A stretch of DNA of 64,000 nt from Metallyticus violacea (GCA_030762175.1 CM060831.1:73510501-73574500), one strand, 5' to 3'; positions 11,246 to 23,180 are shown, numbered from the stretch's first letter. Notes: a model not told the origin generated them from the letters alone. Program-made: numbers and translations.

Positions 11246-12441
11246 AGAGGCGGGAGTCTCTCACAGTTAAACAATGGTCCAGGAGCACTGGGAGGGGAAA
11301 AAAGGTATCGTGGATAAATGCAAGGATGAAATAATCATCTCTCTGTACAGTAGCTCATAGGAAAATCAAAGCGATTCGTCATTGGGAGTAGCCCCTGAAT
11401 CACTATAAACGCGAATAATACTTTCAAAATATGTTATTATAATATTACCATCCCCTGTGCATATTGATTAATTGGTATTTCCTTTCCTTTCGCAGTTTGA
11501 AGCGCCAGGCTATAACATATCTACATTTGAAACTGAAGCGGTTTGTTATCGGACCTCACGTTGTGATGCTAATTTTTAAGCGGTTTGCTAGATTAATGAT
11601 CACTTCGGTGTTGTTGCCCATGCTTCATTACAACAATTTCTCATGGATTTGTTTAACTATTTTGTGAATCTTGCTCTAGGAGGATACCGACTGTGTAAAT
11701 GACCACGCTATGTGACATATGGTAATTTATTACTTGCAAGACCTTTCGCGTGCTCTGGCGTTCTGCATACGATAGACGAATATAAATATAAATGTAGCTG
11801 ACAAGGAAATTAACTGATCTTAAGCAGATGGTCTAGGAAAGTAAACTTAAACTGCATTTCGCGACATGTAGAACTTGAAACTCAGTTGAACTGATGTCCT
11901 ATGCTTATCGTAATTGAGTTGCCAAATTGAGCTGATGGGCCCGTGTCCAAAGTAGTACTAGCTATATGAGTCCCCTCCTTATACACTTGATGCAAGTTAA
12001 CTAGACTTTGGCTTCACTAAGCCACGTGGTCATACAAGCACGTGTAAGTATCGCGTTTTCCTTTAAAAATACAAAATATGCATCTACTATTGGCTGGCTC
12101 CAATTCACCTGCCAACACGCGCCACTCCCTACTAGTTGAAAGTTTAAGGCTTTATTTATATTGGTTGGTTTAAAGTTAACCGTTCAACCGTCTAGCCGGG
12201 ATCATTTCCCTAACGTTTTTAAAAGTCTTTGATTCTATTAGCTCTACCTGTCGGAAGGTCTTTTAAAAAGTGGCATACACTTGTTTTTTTTTTGTGTATA
12301 GGGGTTTTATGGCCCCTTGGGCGTTTCGGGTTTCTGTAAGCAATTATACCAAAGAACTTTCCCTTTCGATGACATACAATTGATACATTATATTTATATT
12401 ACTAATTCAATGCACAAAGTATGATAATTAGGTTTACAAAA

Positions 12442-12447
<6 letters not shown>
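11246..12447. other. Unassigned stretch, no gene seen
   Basis: An open frame at 11464-11667 has no recognisable motif. CACGTG-type hexamers occur near 12022 and 12040. No linked gene can be shown. Confidence 0.4.

Positions 12448-12475
<28 letters not shown>
12448..12475. repeat. (TA)n microsatellite
   Basis: About 13 TA units. Confidence 0.95.
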
Positions 12476-12551
12476 TTCAGTATGGACGGGCAGTAGAAAC
12501 TGTTATATAACACATCTCATTATAAATGTTTAGAAATTGCGAAAGTATACA

Positions 12552-12587
<36 letters not shown>
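12552..12587. repeat. (AAT)n microsatellite
   Basis: Twelve AAT units. Confidence 0.95.
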
Positions 12588-13542
12588 CATTAATCTTTAG
12601 GATAAGTTTGTTAACGTTGAAAGTAAAGCACACAGCTGCCTCCAACTGAACTGGTAGCTGCTGCTATGTGGCAACACAGCATTCCCACCACTGTACTACC
12701 AATTGACTGTCAGAAATCGGTTGTTTTAATGTTACATTTTGATAACAATCATCCCACAAAGTTTACCATGCTTATTCCATTTAAAATATTATTTTAAACT
12801 TCTTAATCCTGAATCGGGATATTACATCTTCACCATAATATATTGAAGACGCGAATTCTAAGTTTCATACATCAGAACAATACGTTCTCTACTCACCGAT
12901 ACAACCCAGTCGCAATAATGTTGCAGTCTGAAACACGAGTAGGGAAATAACAGCTTATTAATTTACATAATTTATTAGCCTGAGGCATAGAACGAGAAGC
13001 TAAAGAGAATCCATTATACGACGTATCTTAGTGTTTCGTAATCCAAGCTATGTGTAACAGAAAGACCACCATCTATGTTAGAACACAAAATTGAAAATGA
13101 ATTATTGCAATTGTAAAGGAATTTCTAAAGGAATAGCAATATCATTAATATTCTTTTTCTGTTTTTCATTCTTTAAATAATTAGAAATTTATTATCTTTT
13201 GCGTAAATTCACGCTTTTCAGTAAAAGGTTGCACTGATATATAATTATTCCAATTTTTTTTAAGCTCTAAGTGATTTAAATTCCCTTTTTGCGTACATTC
13301 TTTGTGTTTACCTTATCTATAAGCTTTGAATCCAGCTGACTGAAAGTTATACTGCGTTTAAAACAGGAAAGCTTTAGAAAGTGTCAGTAGTTAATTATAT
13401 TTCTGTTATAAATTATAAAATATTACAAATAATTCATAACTAATACATTAGATCATAAAGCATAATTGACGGCTTCACCCCCTCGTTATTGTTAGTCTTA
13501 TAAAAATGTCACTATTCATATAATAATTATTACTGCTGTCAC
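12588..13542. other. AT-rich stretch, no gene seen
   Basis: A GC-richer patch at 12630-12715 is unassigned. The remainder is AT-rich with no supported feature. Confidence 0.45.
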
Positions 13543-13608
<66 letters not shown>

Positions 13609-13615
13609 TATTATT
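13543..13615. repeat. (ATT)n microsatellite
   Basis: About 21 perfect TAT/ATT units to 13604, then one ACC interruption and three more units. The poly-Asn frame on the minus strand here is only this repeat read through. Confidence 0.95.
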
Positions 13616-13967
13616 GTGTTTATTATTATCATTGGTGAGGTATATATTTCTTTGCATGATATGTAGCAATCATGAACGATGTATCAATTTATATTACTGA
13701 ACATATGTTTTATATACAAAATTCTTTTAAATTAGGAAAGGTGCTGATGCCATTTACCGATAGTAAAACCTTTAAAAAGTAGAGCTAGTAAAAGCAGGAT
13801 TCCCTTTGTAGAGGTCACAGTGCTTTTGTTCGATCTTTTAAAAGACTTGTTATTAAGCAAGAAGCTACCGTTTTCTGAAAGTTGCGCATGTGTGTGGAAC
13901 TTAAAAACTACACTAGAGGTGAACTACCTCAACTGCCAGGATCATTATATCCTCGTATAAGAGAAAA

Positions 13968-13999
13968 TTATTTATTTATCTTAAAGGATAAATAAATAA
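13968..13999. other. AT-only perfect hairpin
   Basis: A 13-bp arm (13968-13980) and its exact reverse complement (13987-13999) flank the 6-base loop TTAAAG. The arms are made of TTTA repeats, so chance or a micro-inversion is possible. Confidence 0.7.
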
Positions 14000-14138
14000 C
14001 GAATCAGGCCAGCCGAGGCAAAATTAAGTGTAGCCACCAACGGAACTGGATTCAAAGTAAAAGTTTAGAAGCAACATTTTGTAACAGTATGCAGATTCAA
14101 ACTGTATATAAATGGCAGTTTTTCAGTCCCGAGTTTTA

Positions 14139-14270
14139 TTCTAATTCATATTCCGAAGTCGGCAGGCAGTACATTTTTCCATTTTCTAGTTCCTGATTCC
14201 GAAATCGTCAGGTAGTATACATCCTATTCTAGTCTTCACTCGCTCGGAAGTTGACACGTTGACTACTTTA
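14139..14270 (+). repeat. Degenerate 44-bp tandem repeat
   Basis: Three units start with TTCTA at 14139, 14184 and 14227. Units 1 and 2 share ATTCCGAA and TC-CAGG-AGTA; unit 3 is weaker (TTCTAGTC, then CGGAAGTT). Confidence 0.6.
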
Positions 14271-15477
14271 ATCACTCAGTTAAGTCTTGTACATGCACCA
14301 TTGTGATCTACAAATACTCAACACACATACAGCCAACAGCACAGCACTTAGTAACTTTGAAGTGATTAATGCAATAAATCATAATCTCAATCTACCAACA
14401 AACGCGTATTCATTTACATCAGCAACACCTCTTCCTGGCCCGTTGACTCAGTGTCAGAAAACAGGCAGACTTCCCTGAGATTTTTACTACTTCTAAACGT
14501 GACGGGAGTAGTAAAGGAACTTCAGCAGCCGAGGCAATACACCACAACGAGAATCTACGCAATAGGAGGCCACCTACTGCTGGAACAGCCGACGTCGGCC
14601 CCGCGCATAAATCGTCACCTGCTTGGGGCATTAAGTCAACGCTCCGATGCTGTTCCAACTATTACATTAGTCAGCAGTGATGCAACTAGATTTGATTTTT
14701 GAATCATTTTCCTCACTACATATACAAGGTATTCATGTCTCACTTTGAGTTCTTAGTTTAAGTTATCTTATCATGTTTATTAACACTGCACAAGAAGAGC
14801 GTACATGCTGCTTTGAGTAAAGAGCATCATTCCATACGAATTATAATTACTTGGCAGCCCTGTTATCAGTGCCTTCTGTTTGCTTTCCCAACTATCGAAA
14901 AAATTGGAACTGGAGTAAAATGCTGTCCAGATCAACTTTTAAAGCTGGATAGATTGAAGCATTGACCTGCTTCATCCTCAGAATTGAAACATAGGAGGAA
15001 GAGTACAATGGCAAATCCTTCTTAAATAGCCTTTTCTCACTAAGGAAATGAAGAAGAGGCATTTTCTTAGAGTTAAAGAACATTTAAGGGTTTCTTAAGG
15101 GCAGTAACAGAATGCCAATCATAACGTTTCATGATTAACCTAATGGTGTAAAAGCAGTTAGGTATTCGAGAAGAAAGATGAGCTATGTATTCTATCCTCT
15201 CGAAGACCACTGTAAAAACAATAAACATCAAATGACGTCAAGTTCACTTTTTCCACAATATTGAAGAACTTAAGCAAAGAAAAAAAAACTAAAAGAAGCA
15301 GCTACCATGATCAATATTGACGCGGTCATAAAAACTGTTTTCACGATAACGTAATTCTACCGAAAATGTTTCTAAGGCGACTAAATGGTTTTCGGTCTCG
15401 ATTATACCTGGCCATGCATGATTGGGTTTTATGTTGGTAAACTTGCTTTAAGGCATTCGTTTAAAATATTTTATCAC
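14271..15477. other. Unassigned stretch with a GC-richer patch
   Basis: 14500-14660 is GC-richer and open on both strands (14451-14702 plus, 14419-14658 minus). Neither product has a recognisable motif. The codon evidence is too weak to pick a strand, so I do not call a gene. Confidence 0.4.
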
Positions 15478-16380
15478 ATAGACTTGTCAAAGAAAAAGCA
15501 GGAGTGAAAGCAGTGGAAACTCTTGGGTAATTTAGCAAAATTCCGGACATGCATGTCGGTGTACTGGAAACTGAACATGGAGCAGAAATTTGGGGAAATA
15601 GATTGTGAGTAGACACTTTCTGAAAGGAATTTTGGGGCTGGGGAGTGGCATAGCGAACTACGGAATTAAGAGAGTAACCTGGGTCTACAGCCACGGAATG
15701 TAAAATTAGAGTAGTAAAATATTGATTGTGCATTTTTATGGAAACCGTACTTTAATTAGGGTATTGAGTTATCATTAACAGCTGGAGATGGGAGAGAACA
15801 AGACATGGGCATCTTAATTAAGGAAGGTACTGCATACAATAGGGCTAGTCTCCATTTGGATGGCAATTCAGGGGAATAGAAAGAGCGCATGGAGGAGGGT
15901 TAGGAACTACTTTAGGGACATGGATATGCAGCATACAATTGCACAATGCAGAGAGATGGTTTTTCTGGGAATACAATAGGGGCTAACATTGGAATGAGGA
16001 ATGGAGAAGTATATCAAAACAGGGACTAAACTCGTTAGAAAGGGGATCCCATGGCTCAGACTAGAGACATGGTGAATTACTTAGATTACCGAGAAATATG
16101 AGCGGAAAATTTGCCCCTTCTGTGAGAAGGTGGAATTATGGACTCTTATTCTGGCTGAATGTAAAGGTAGGAAGAATGGAGGGAAATGTAGCTACCACAC
16201 TCCTTTACCGAATCAAACAGAGAGAGATGGTCATGCTGGGCTTTGCTGGCAGGCAAGGAAGGGGAGGAGAGATTAGGTATTTTCTGATGAAAGCGAGACA
16301 GCTCAAGTCTAAAAAGGCTGATAATTGGGTAGGTGGTTTGAGGGAAACATATTGACTGAATCCAGCTGCGTCTCATTCAT
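15478..16380 (+). mobile_element. LINE 3' remnant, copy 1
   Basis: The region after the reverse transcriptase of a non-LTR retrotransposon is visible in broken frames. HGAEIWGN at 15576-15599 and FLKGILGLGSGIANY just after it match the usual post-RT pattern in LINE proteins (YGAEIWG, then a Leu/Gly-rich helix). CPFCEKVELW and ILAEC at 16112-16162 correspond to the C-terminal CCHC-like zinc motif with the His replaced by Leu. The frame then decays through a stop in KGRRD. The same tail occurs at 57390-57560 (shared CTGG-CTTTGCTGGCA and GACAGCTCA). The 5' part is absent, as is usual for 5'-truncated LINE insertions. It is inactive. Confidence 0.75.
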
Positions 16381-16618
16381 AATGGGTTTTCTTTATAATT
16401 TATATGTATTTTTAATAAAATTAAAATTATCCTTCTGGTATTTCTTGTTTTATTTGTTTATTTTTATTTATTAATTTGTATTGTTGAATATATGTTTTAT
16501 ATTTTATTGTGAAACTAATGTTATATTTTATGCTACATCATCTATAGCATCACTAAAGCATATACAGTCCATTGGACCTGAGTGTTTTGTAGTGGGGTCA
16601 CTGTAACTATAACTATTA

Positions 16619-16620
<2 letters not shown>

Positions 16621-16681
<61 letters not shown>

Positions 16682-16778
16682 CACTACCACTACCACTACC
16701 ACTACCACTACCACTACCACTACCACCACTACCACTACCACTACCACTACTACCACTACCACTACTACCACTACTACT

Positions 16779-16869
<91 letters not shown>
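16621..16869. repeat. Compound (CTA)n / (CCACTA)n array
   Basis: Twenty CTA units are followed at 16681-16771 by a block in which CCA alternates with CTA (CCACTA hexamers, becoming irregular to the right). Pure CTA then resumes after a phase slip at 16779-16780 and runs to 16869. The Leu/Pro/Thr frame across it is repeat read-through. It lies about 240 bp after a LINE 3' remnant. Confidence 0.97.
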
Positions 16870-16870
<1 letters not shown>

Positions 16871-17480
16871 AAAGCTGAATTGTTTTGGAAATGGCATAAA
16901 TTGGATAAAATTAATATCGTGCATTTAAAAAGTTTACTGTAAATCTGGGTTTAACACCAAAGGAAAGTAATAACAAATGTATAAACATTTAAGGGGACTT
17001 TTGTCTTTCAAATTAAAAAAAATTAGCTTCTGAATTTAAACGTTGCCGTACCAGACTTAAAAATGACAAATGTGGAGGACGTTCGTAAATGTAACACAAT
17101 TCATTAAAGTGATTGAATTGCTAAGACTATGGGCATTTCAAAGTAACATCTAGGCAGTATATACAGAGTAGAAATTTCTTACGAACATATTTTGAGTTTA
17201 ACGCGCGCTTGCTAATAACGGGTTAAAAAGGCGTTCTTAGGAAAATGTCACAACCATATTTAAAACGTTTTAACAGCAAGAGAGCTGATTCTGGGCGTCG
17301 ATTTATAAGCGTGAAGGACACCATCACAACAATAAACAGCAGTCAAAAGGGAAAGCGTTAGTACAGAGCAAAATAAAACGATTGGGACGCTAAAGGACTT
17401 TTACTAATTTATTTCCATTAGAAGTATAAAAACATAACCAGAGAGTACTTTTTCAATCTTTTAAAGTAACTTGATGAGAA
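16870..17480. other. Unassigned stretch, possibly decayed mariner 5' part
   Basis: No readable motif. It lies just upstream of a mariner C-terminal fossil and could hold its unrecognisable N-terminal part. Confidence 0.35.
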
Positions 17481-17775
17481 CAATTGTTTTACAGAAGAAA
17501 AATTATTTTTCATCAAGGCAATGCACATACACATAAGAAAGTATAGGGAGGGAAAAATTGAGGTATTTTTCAAAGCATCCACCTATTCCCCAGTTTTGGA
17601 TCCCTCTAACTTTATTCCAAAGCGCAACCTCTTTCTCTTCGGTGAGCTTTTTTCATCAAATCAAGGGACAATAACAACTGTTGAGGGGAATTTTGTTGAC
17701 CTCTCGGAACACCCTTTCAAATACTCGTTAATGGCATTAGAGAACCTTAAAAGTAAGTATTTTGGGATAAAATAA
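17481..17775 (+). mobile_element. Mariner transposase C-terminal fossil
   Basis: HQGNAHTH, just before 17521, corresponds to the second catalytic motif HQDNAPAH with Asp replaced by Gly. After a one-base shift the frame 17521-17775 reads TYSPVLDPSNF, which aligns with PYSPDLAPSDF and loses the third Asp (Val). It then reads LFLFGELFSSNQ, TTVEGNFVDLSEHPFKY and LMALENLKSK, matching the family's C-terminal pattern (LFPxLK, SNEE, VEGYFADL, GIxALExR). The tail is open for 84 codons, but two catalytic positions are mutated. The N-terminal half is not visible. The Met at 17521 is not a real start. Confidence 0.75.
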
Positions 17776-18284
17776 AGTCAAAGCTTGTAATTCGTTTCTT
17801 CATTAAGCCAATATGTTTATAGACCGGCGTCTTATTAGAAGTAAAAAGAACAATTTGTTCAGAAACTTCTACTTTTTATTGGTTATTATAAAATTACAGC
17901 ACAGCCTTTTCAGAACATCACGAACACAAGCGGTGAGTGGCTTTTATATCTTCAGATTTTTTTTTAACAAATAGGTTTCCAGTTCCAATCTACTGTCCTT
18001 TAATTTTCTCCAAGTCGAAGGGGGGGAAAAAAAACAGAGAATTTTCCAGAGAACCGTTAACAAGTAGTCCTTTTATCAACATTTGATAGGCGCAGAAATG
18101 ATAGAGATACAAGTCAAATATAATCCATCCATAACTTTCATAGAACCACTACAAATATCATCCTAAAATGTTCATTGAATTCAGCAGCTATAACTGACAT
18201 TTTTCCAACTTTTTGGAATCTATAGGATACTATAGAAACTATCAGCGAAATCAGAGTTTTATATAGTATGAACATTTGATGTAG
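17776..18284. other. AT-rich stretch, no gene seen
   Basis: No supported feature apart from short poly-T and poly-A runs. Confidence 0.5.
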
Positions 18285-18296
18285 CAATGAAATAAG
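18285..18296 (+). repeat. SINE-A target-site duplication, left copy
   Basis: CAATGAAATAAG, repeated exactly at 18595-18606. Confidence 0.95.
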
Positions 18297-18594
18297 TAGG
18301 TTCTGGTGGTCTAGTGGTAACCATACTTGCCTTCTAAACCCAAGGCCACAGGTTCGAACCCGGCGAGGATCGATGGATTTTTTTCGGGCGTAAAAATCTT
18401 AGGTATGGCTTCCTTCGGAAGGGAATTAAAGCCATGGGTCTCGTGTTGTACATTTACGGAACGAAAAAGAACCTTAAGTATGAAAGAGAGGCCTCTGAGC
18501 AAAATTAGTCGGCCGTCTCAGGTCCGGAATTAAATGGGACGCTGATAACCTGAGATGTTAAAGAGCGTCCTTAGATAAAACGAATAAAAAAAAA
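18297..18594 (+). mobile_element. SINE-A, full-length copy
   Basis: This tRNA-derived SINE is flanked by a perfect 12-bp target-site duplication. The head has box A TGGTCTAGTGG (18307-18317), a tRNA-like anticodon arm with loop TTCTAAA, and box B GGTTCGAACCC (18351-18361). The body carries TTTTTTTCGGGCGTAAAAA, CTTCCTTCGGAAGGGAA, AGCCATGGGTCTCG, ACGGAACGAAAAAGAACC, TCTGAGCAAAA, AATGGGACGCTGATAACCTG and GTTAAAGAGCGTCC, and ends in an A-rich tail. Transcription would be by RNA polymerase III from the internal boxes, with mobilisation by a partner LINE that I cannot identify. Other copies: 41024-41305, 46718-46992, about 52900-53140, and a fragment at 62783-62815. Open frames here are shadows. 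Confidence 0.93.
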
Positions 18595-18606
18595 CAATGA
18601 AATAAG
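18595..18606 (+). repeat. SINE-A target-site duplication, right copy
   Basis: CAATGAAATAAG, identical to 18285-18296. Confidence 0.95.
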
Positions 18607-19115
18607 AGTATTCCATTATATGTTATGATGTTTTGATACATAGTTCATACATTTATTTGGTTCATATGTGATATTAATGGCAAACTGATTAATAATTAAC
18701 AAATAAAATTACGTCATAGCCTATAACTATTCTCATAGCAATTTTCGTGAATAATCCAAGTCCCTGCTGATGTTTTTAAAGTAAAAATATAAAAATCTGA
18801 TATCTAGTAATATTTTAACTTAAATCACCCAGAACACAACTATCGTCATTTTAATGTTAAACTGACAGAGAGCTTTTAAGTGAAGAAAAAAGAGGAATTG
18901 GTTTTTTTTCAAACATATTGAAATTAAAGGAGTTTTTTTAAAAGAAAACTCAAGAACAATTAACTTTATTTAAAATGTGATGTGTTACATAGAGATACGG
19001 AAAAATGAAATTCCTTTTAGGCATAATATTGGTAGCTAGGAGTTCATTAAGGTTGTAAGGCCTATCCAAAATTTGTGTTAATTTTCATTGATGCATATAG
19101 CTGTTTCCTTATTTG
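18607..19115. other. AT-rich stretch, no gene seen
   Basis: No supported feature. Confidence 0.5.
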
Positions 19116-19124
19116 AACTAGTGC

Positions 19125-19386
19125 ATACCGCCACAGATGGTTGAGGTAGTCAAGGCGCAGACTCGTGAGCGGTGGGTCTGGGGTTCGAATTCCGCCAGGA
19201 CCGTCCTCCTCAGGTTTTCCTCAGTCCTCATAAATGACAAATGCCGGGAAAGTACCCTAAACTTAGACCTGGAACATTTCCTTCCTTAAAAAACCTTTCC
19301 TAATACATTTCATCTCATGTATCATCAGTGTCCACCGCCTGTGGTGCCTCAGTCGTTAAAACGGGCGTTAAACACTATTAAAAGGA
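19125..19386 (+). mobile_element. SINE-B, full-length copy
   Basis: A second tRNA-derived SINE family. The head GATGGTTGAGGTAGTCAAGG resembles the tRNA-Ser/Leu D-arm, followed by GACTCGTGAGCGG and box B GGTTCGAATTC (19192-19202). The body carries CCAGGACCGTCCTCC, GGTTTTCCTCAGTCCTCAT, AAATGACAAATGCC, GTACCCTAAACTTAG, CATTTCATCTCATGTATCAT and GGGCGTTAAACACTATTAAAA at the end. AACTAGTGC at 19116-19124 and 19387-19395 is the target-site duplication. Other copies: 24748-25033, 46404-46684, 47037-47315, and fragments at 23113-23180, 47390-47535 and 52215-52345. Confidence 0.92.
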
Positions 19387-19395
19387 AACTAGTGC

Positions 19396-22300
19396 GCTGT
19401 TTGTGCATAATCGATCACCAATAACACGGTCAAAGGCACTTTGCACAAGCGTAATGGTAATTTTCTAGTCACTATCAGGGAGAGGTGAAGGGAGTTTTCG
19501 TTACTGTGTAAGGTAACGTTCATCTCAGTCAATTTGACTATTTTTGCTCTCTTCTGTGAATTTTTTAAAACTCAAAGCCCACAAAAGAATCGGGATACAA
19601 ACGATATACTTTTAAAATATATAGCATTTTGCTGTATTTGGTTACATTGTAGGGATATGGAATTATGTAATTATTTTATGTTAATAGTAAATGCTATTTA
19701 CTATGAATTGTGGTTTAAAAACTTATTTTATACTCCCCTAATTGCATTTTATTTTAAATGAGACCATGGTACGGACCCTGATAGGTTAGCAACTCTTCAT
19801 ATAAAACAGTTTCCCCTCTATTTCTGTCAACTGCACTGAAACGAAATGTTATATTACTAGAATTGTATCTATAAAAAGGGATAGTAAAACGTTTATTGAT
19901 ACATCAAAGGTTAATTTTAAAAGTGAATAATATATATGGACAGAAAAGGGACATAAGGGTTGAGTTTATATAGATACAAACGATTCATAAAACACAATTT
20001 TTAAAAGTATATTTAACTTAATTATCTCATAAATTTATAATTAGCCCAATGTCATAATTTTGAACACCAAATAAATTTAAGACAACATCAAAGAGTCATT
20101 TTTCTAACATATCGAGTAATGAAATAATTATTCATTAATTTTGATATCCCATGTCTCAATACCCTGTTCAAAAAAATCACGCATCACCACTGTATAATGT
20201 ACAATATGGGTCTATTTAATAACACAAGATTCTTCTGTTTTCATATTAACTAATGCATTAAAAACTGGCAATAAAGAAATGTGAGAATTCAGGAGGTTAA
20301 GTACATGTATCAGTGATAGAGAGCTATAGATACGTAAACGGAATAGAAATTTAATAGAAATGAAGAGGGCTATAGTAAATAGCGATCACAAGGAAAGTTG
20401 AAATAATATATATATATATATTAAAACTGCAAGTAAAAGTTCATTTTCATATAGCCATACGTTTTCCCTTGCTGTCAGAATACCAGAGTAAACAATATGA
20501 ACGAGGAATGGCAAAATATTTACATGGTTTTAAACCGCGCCGTAATTTAAAATCAATTTAGAACTGGCATAGTGCATTAATAAGCTACACTGACACGATA
20601 TCTTACTTTATTCCGTACAGCACAGCATTATTAAGATATTTAAGGTAAAAAAAAAAAAAAAAATGTCAGTAAGCCTGACTTAAACCAAACCTAACCTAAC
20701 CATATATTCGATATTGCCAAGTAGTTACTCTTAACAGCAATCAAACCAGGAATTAAACTTTTAAGAGTTGTATTAATCTGTCTTAGATGTCAATGTGTAC
20801 CATAACCGCTATCATGGTGATTAAATAAACGCACTGTGCGTTATAATGTTGGAAATTGCATTACAACTTTGAAGTATCACCTTACATATAATGATGCTCC
20901 TCCAAAGAGCCAAGAGCCAAGAAGTGCAGAATTCGTTGTTTATAGAAGCCCCGAGGAGTCTCAAAGGCACCTTATCTTCAGTTTTCTAGATTATGTGGAT
21001 TTAATATGTCATCATTTATGGACGAATAAGTTAGCTTTAACCTAGTATTCAACCTTTTATATATTCTGGAAAACTTGATTTTTTTAGTATTTTCTGCTTA
21101 TTTGTTTGGAAATACAGACTTTAATAGTGGGATTTAAACAGCCCATAGATTAGTAATTATACAAACTATCAAAGAAAACTATTTTGAGGAAAAATCAGTG
21201 ATATAAATTGTAATAGATAACTGGGCCAATTCTATTATAGCTGGACTTTGGTAGGTGGTCAAAGTTTTATTCTGGCGCTCTTGTATCGTAGAATACACCA
21301 GAGGCCCCAAATGACTAAACTTTAACCAGATGTTCTATTTAAATACATGAAGCCTACTATTTTCATTTTTAATATTTTTTCTTTTATACTTTATTATTTT
21401 TCTTGCTTTCCCTGTAATGCATTTCTTTAATGTTAGACAATTTAGACATATTCTAGAAATTTATCCATGTAATATTATCCGCATCCACCACTAAAAACCT
21501 TAATATTCAAATATCTCCGACTTTAAAGATGTGGCAGCATCGAATATCTACTCATATCTTTTTCATTCTCATTTTATTATATTTTCTTCTGTCATCTCTT
21601 TATAAATGCCTCTTTTTAACTTTTTTCTTTTCTTATTCTGGCTTCAAGATAATGTAATGATGCGTTTCGTCTAACCCTTCCTCCTCTGCAGACCGCCCTC
21701 TCCACATAACTTCTTCATGTTCTAGAAGCCCCTATTGCATCAGAACACGGTTCTTGCTCTTCCCTTTATATTCCCCTTCAGCAAGGATAACGACTAATAG
21801 TCTCAAAAATTGCAACCTTCTTCTCCATTACTTTTTCATACAACGAGCCACCAATTTCCAGCAAACTGAGAACAGACTTTTGAGCCCACTTTTCAGTTTG
21901 GATTACTGTTTTATTTGGGTAGTTTCAAATAGTTTTGTAACAAATATTTTTGGCATACTATGACGAATTTGTATTATTTTGCATTAAAATAATTATAACC
22001 ATTAAATTTGTATACTTTTGCTATAAAACTCCCTTTATAACTCAGAATTTCATAGTCTCATGCAATTGTTCCAATTGAAATTTCAGATGTTTTTCAAATT
22101 TAAAATTACCACACATTTTACAATAGTTTTGCATTGTGTGTACCATAGCAATTTCCTATTGAGTTCATGTTATTTCCCCAATATATGCCTGTGTTTTAGA
22201 GTTAGTATCCAGCATGAAAAATCATATTTTTTAATATTAAATACAAGTATCTATAGGTAAAAAATGTGTATTTTAATTAGTAATTAGCATAAGTTTATAA

Positions 22301-23112
22301 AGTTCGAACAATGTTAGATGTTTATTACAGAATCTCTTTGAATGAAATGTTTAACTATTTTGTACTGCAAAAATCTGCTTTCTTAAACGCATATGACACC
22401 AGTTATGGGCATGCACACATCTTTCAATAGTATGAACGTTGCAAGATGTTTACATTCTATCTTTACTTGTGAAATGTCCCAGATTAGTCTTAATTTACTA
22501 TTTAAATAAGGTTTAACGCCCTTTTTACTCATATAATAGTACCTAAGGCGATGAGCATTGGTGATATATGAAATTAATTGATAAAATGAGCAATTATTCA
22601 TTTAGAGAGGAACAAAACGTTCCAGATCTAAACTTAGTACGGCACAAGTCTTATTATTATTATTATTATTATTATAATATATATATATTTACTTGAACTG
22701 AGATTTCATTTAACCAACTACTTGCTTATATTATGTTGTTCATATGATACACGTAAGGAATACGCCATATCAAGTCTTTCCTCACGCCTCTGCAATTTCT
22801 TTCAGTGCATGCTCAGTGCTAATAGAGATCAAATGTGGAAGTGATGGTATCTATTCTTTATTTATTAATTAAAACACCCCGAGATACTCATGATGATATG
22901 ATACAGGAAATTATTATAGCTTCTGCTCAATCCTTAATACAAAAGTGGTGACGCTGGAGTATTATCAGATATCCCCTGGCAGTGCATTACTGTTTAAATA
23001 GAAGCAATAAAGTTCGATGGGTTTTGGCGAGGTTATTAAATTTTGTCCCGAGCTTTATATATTCATTATATTCCATATATGATAATGAAAAAAAGTTGTA
23101 AAAAATTGGTCA
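19396..23112. other. Long AT-rich stretch, no gene seen
   Basis: It contains (TA)n at 20406-20421, A17 at 20647-20663, (TTA)8 followed by TA repeats at 22651-22690, and a pyrimidine-biased plus strand at about 21350-21850. Open frames at 19534-19761, 20836-21045, 21754-21963 and 22060-22260 have no recognisable motifs. Confidence 0.5.
22651..22690. repeat. (TTA)n then (TA)n microsatellite
   Basis: Eight TTA units directly followed by an AT dinucleotide run. Confidence 0.9.
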
Positions 23113-23180
23113 GAGATTGCATCCGCCCACCTCCCACACGCGAATTCGTGCCTTAACAACTTCAGCCACCGTTGTCAACC
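23113..23180 (-). mobile_element. SINE-B head fragment
   Basis: The minus strand reads GGTGGCTGAAGTTGTTAAGG, then CACGAATTCGCGTGTGGGAG, matching the SINE-B head up to the region before box B. The body is missing. Confidence 0.7.

Noticed and set aside
14419..14702. Opposed open frames of 79 and 83 residues
   Set aside because: No domain, no clear strand preference; explained by a GC-richer patch with few stop codons.
16582..16872. Leu/Pro/Thr-rich frame
   Set aside because: It is the CTA/CCACTA microsatellite translated; the switch to Thr is a phase slip in the repeat.
18301..18375. Possible tRNA gene
   Set aside because: Boxes A and B are good, but there is no closed acceptor stem, and a SINE body and target-site duplication follow. 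The same holds for the SINE-B and SINE-C heads.
20690..20701. CCTAACCTAACC, the insect telomere unit
   Set aside because: Only two units, next to a poly-A run; too short to indicate an interstitial telomere.
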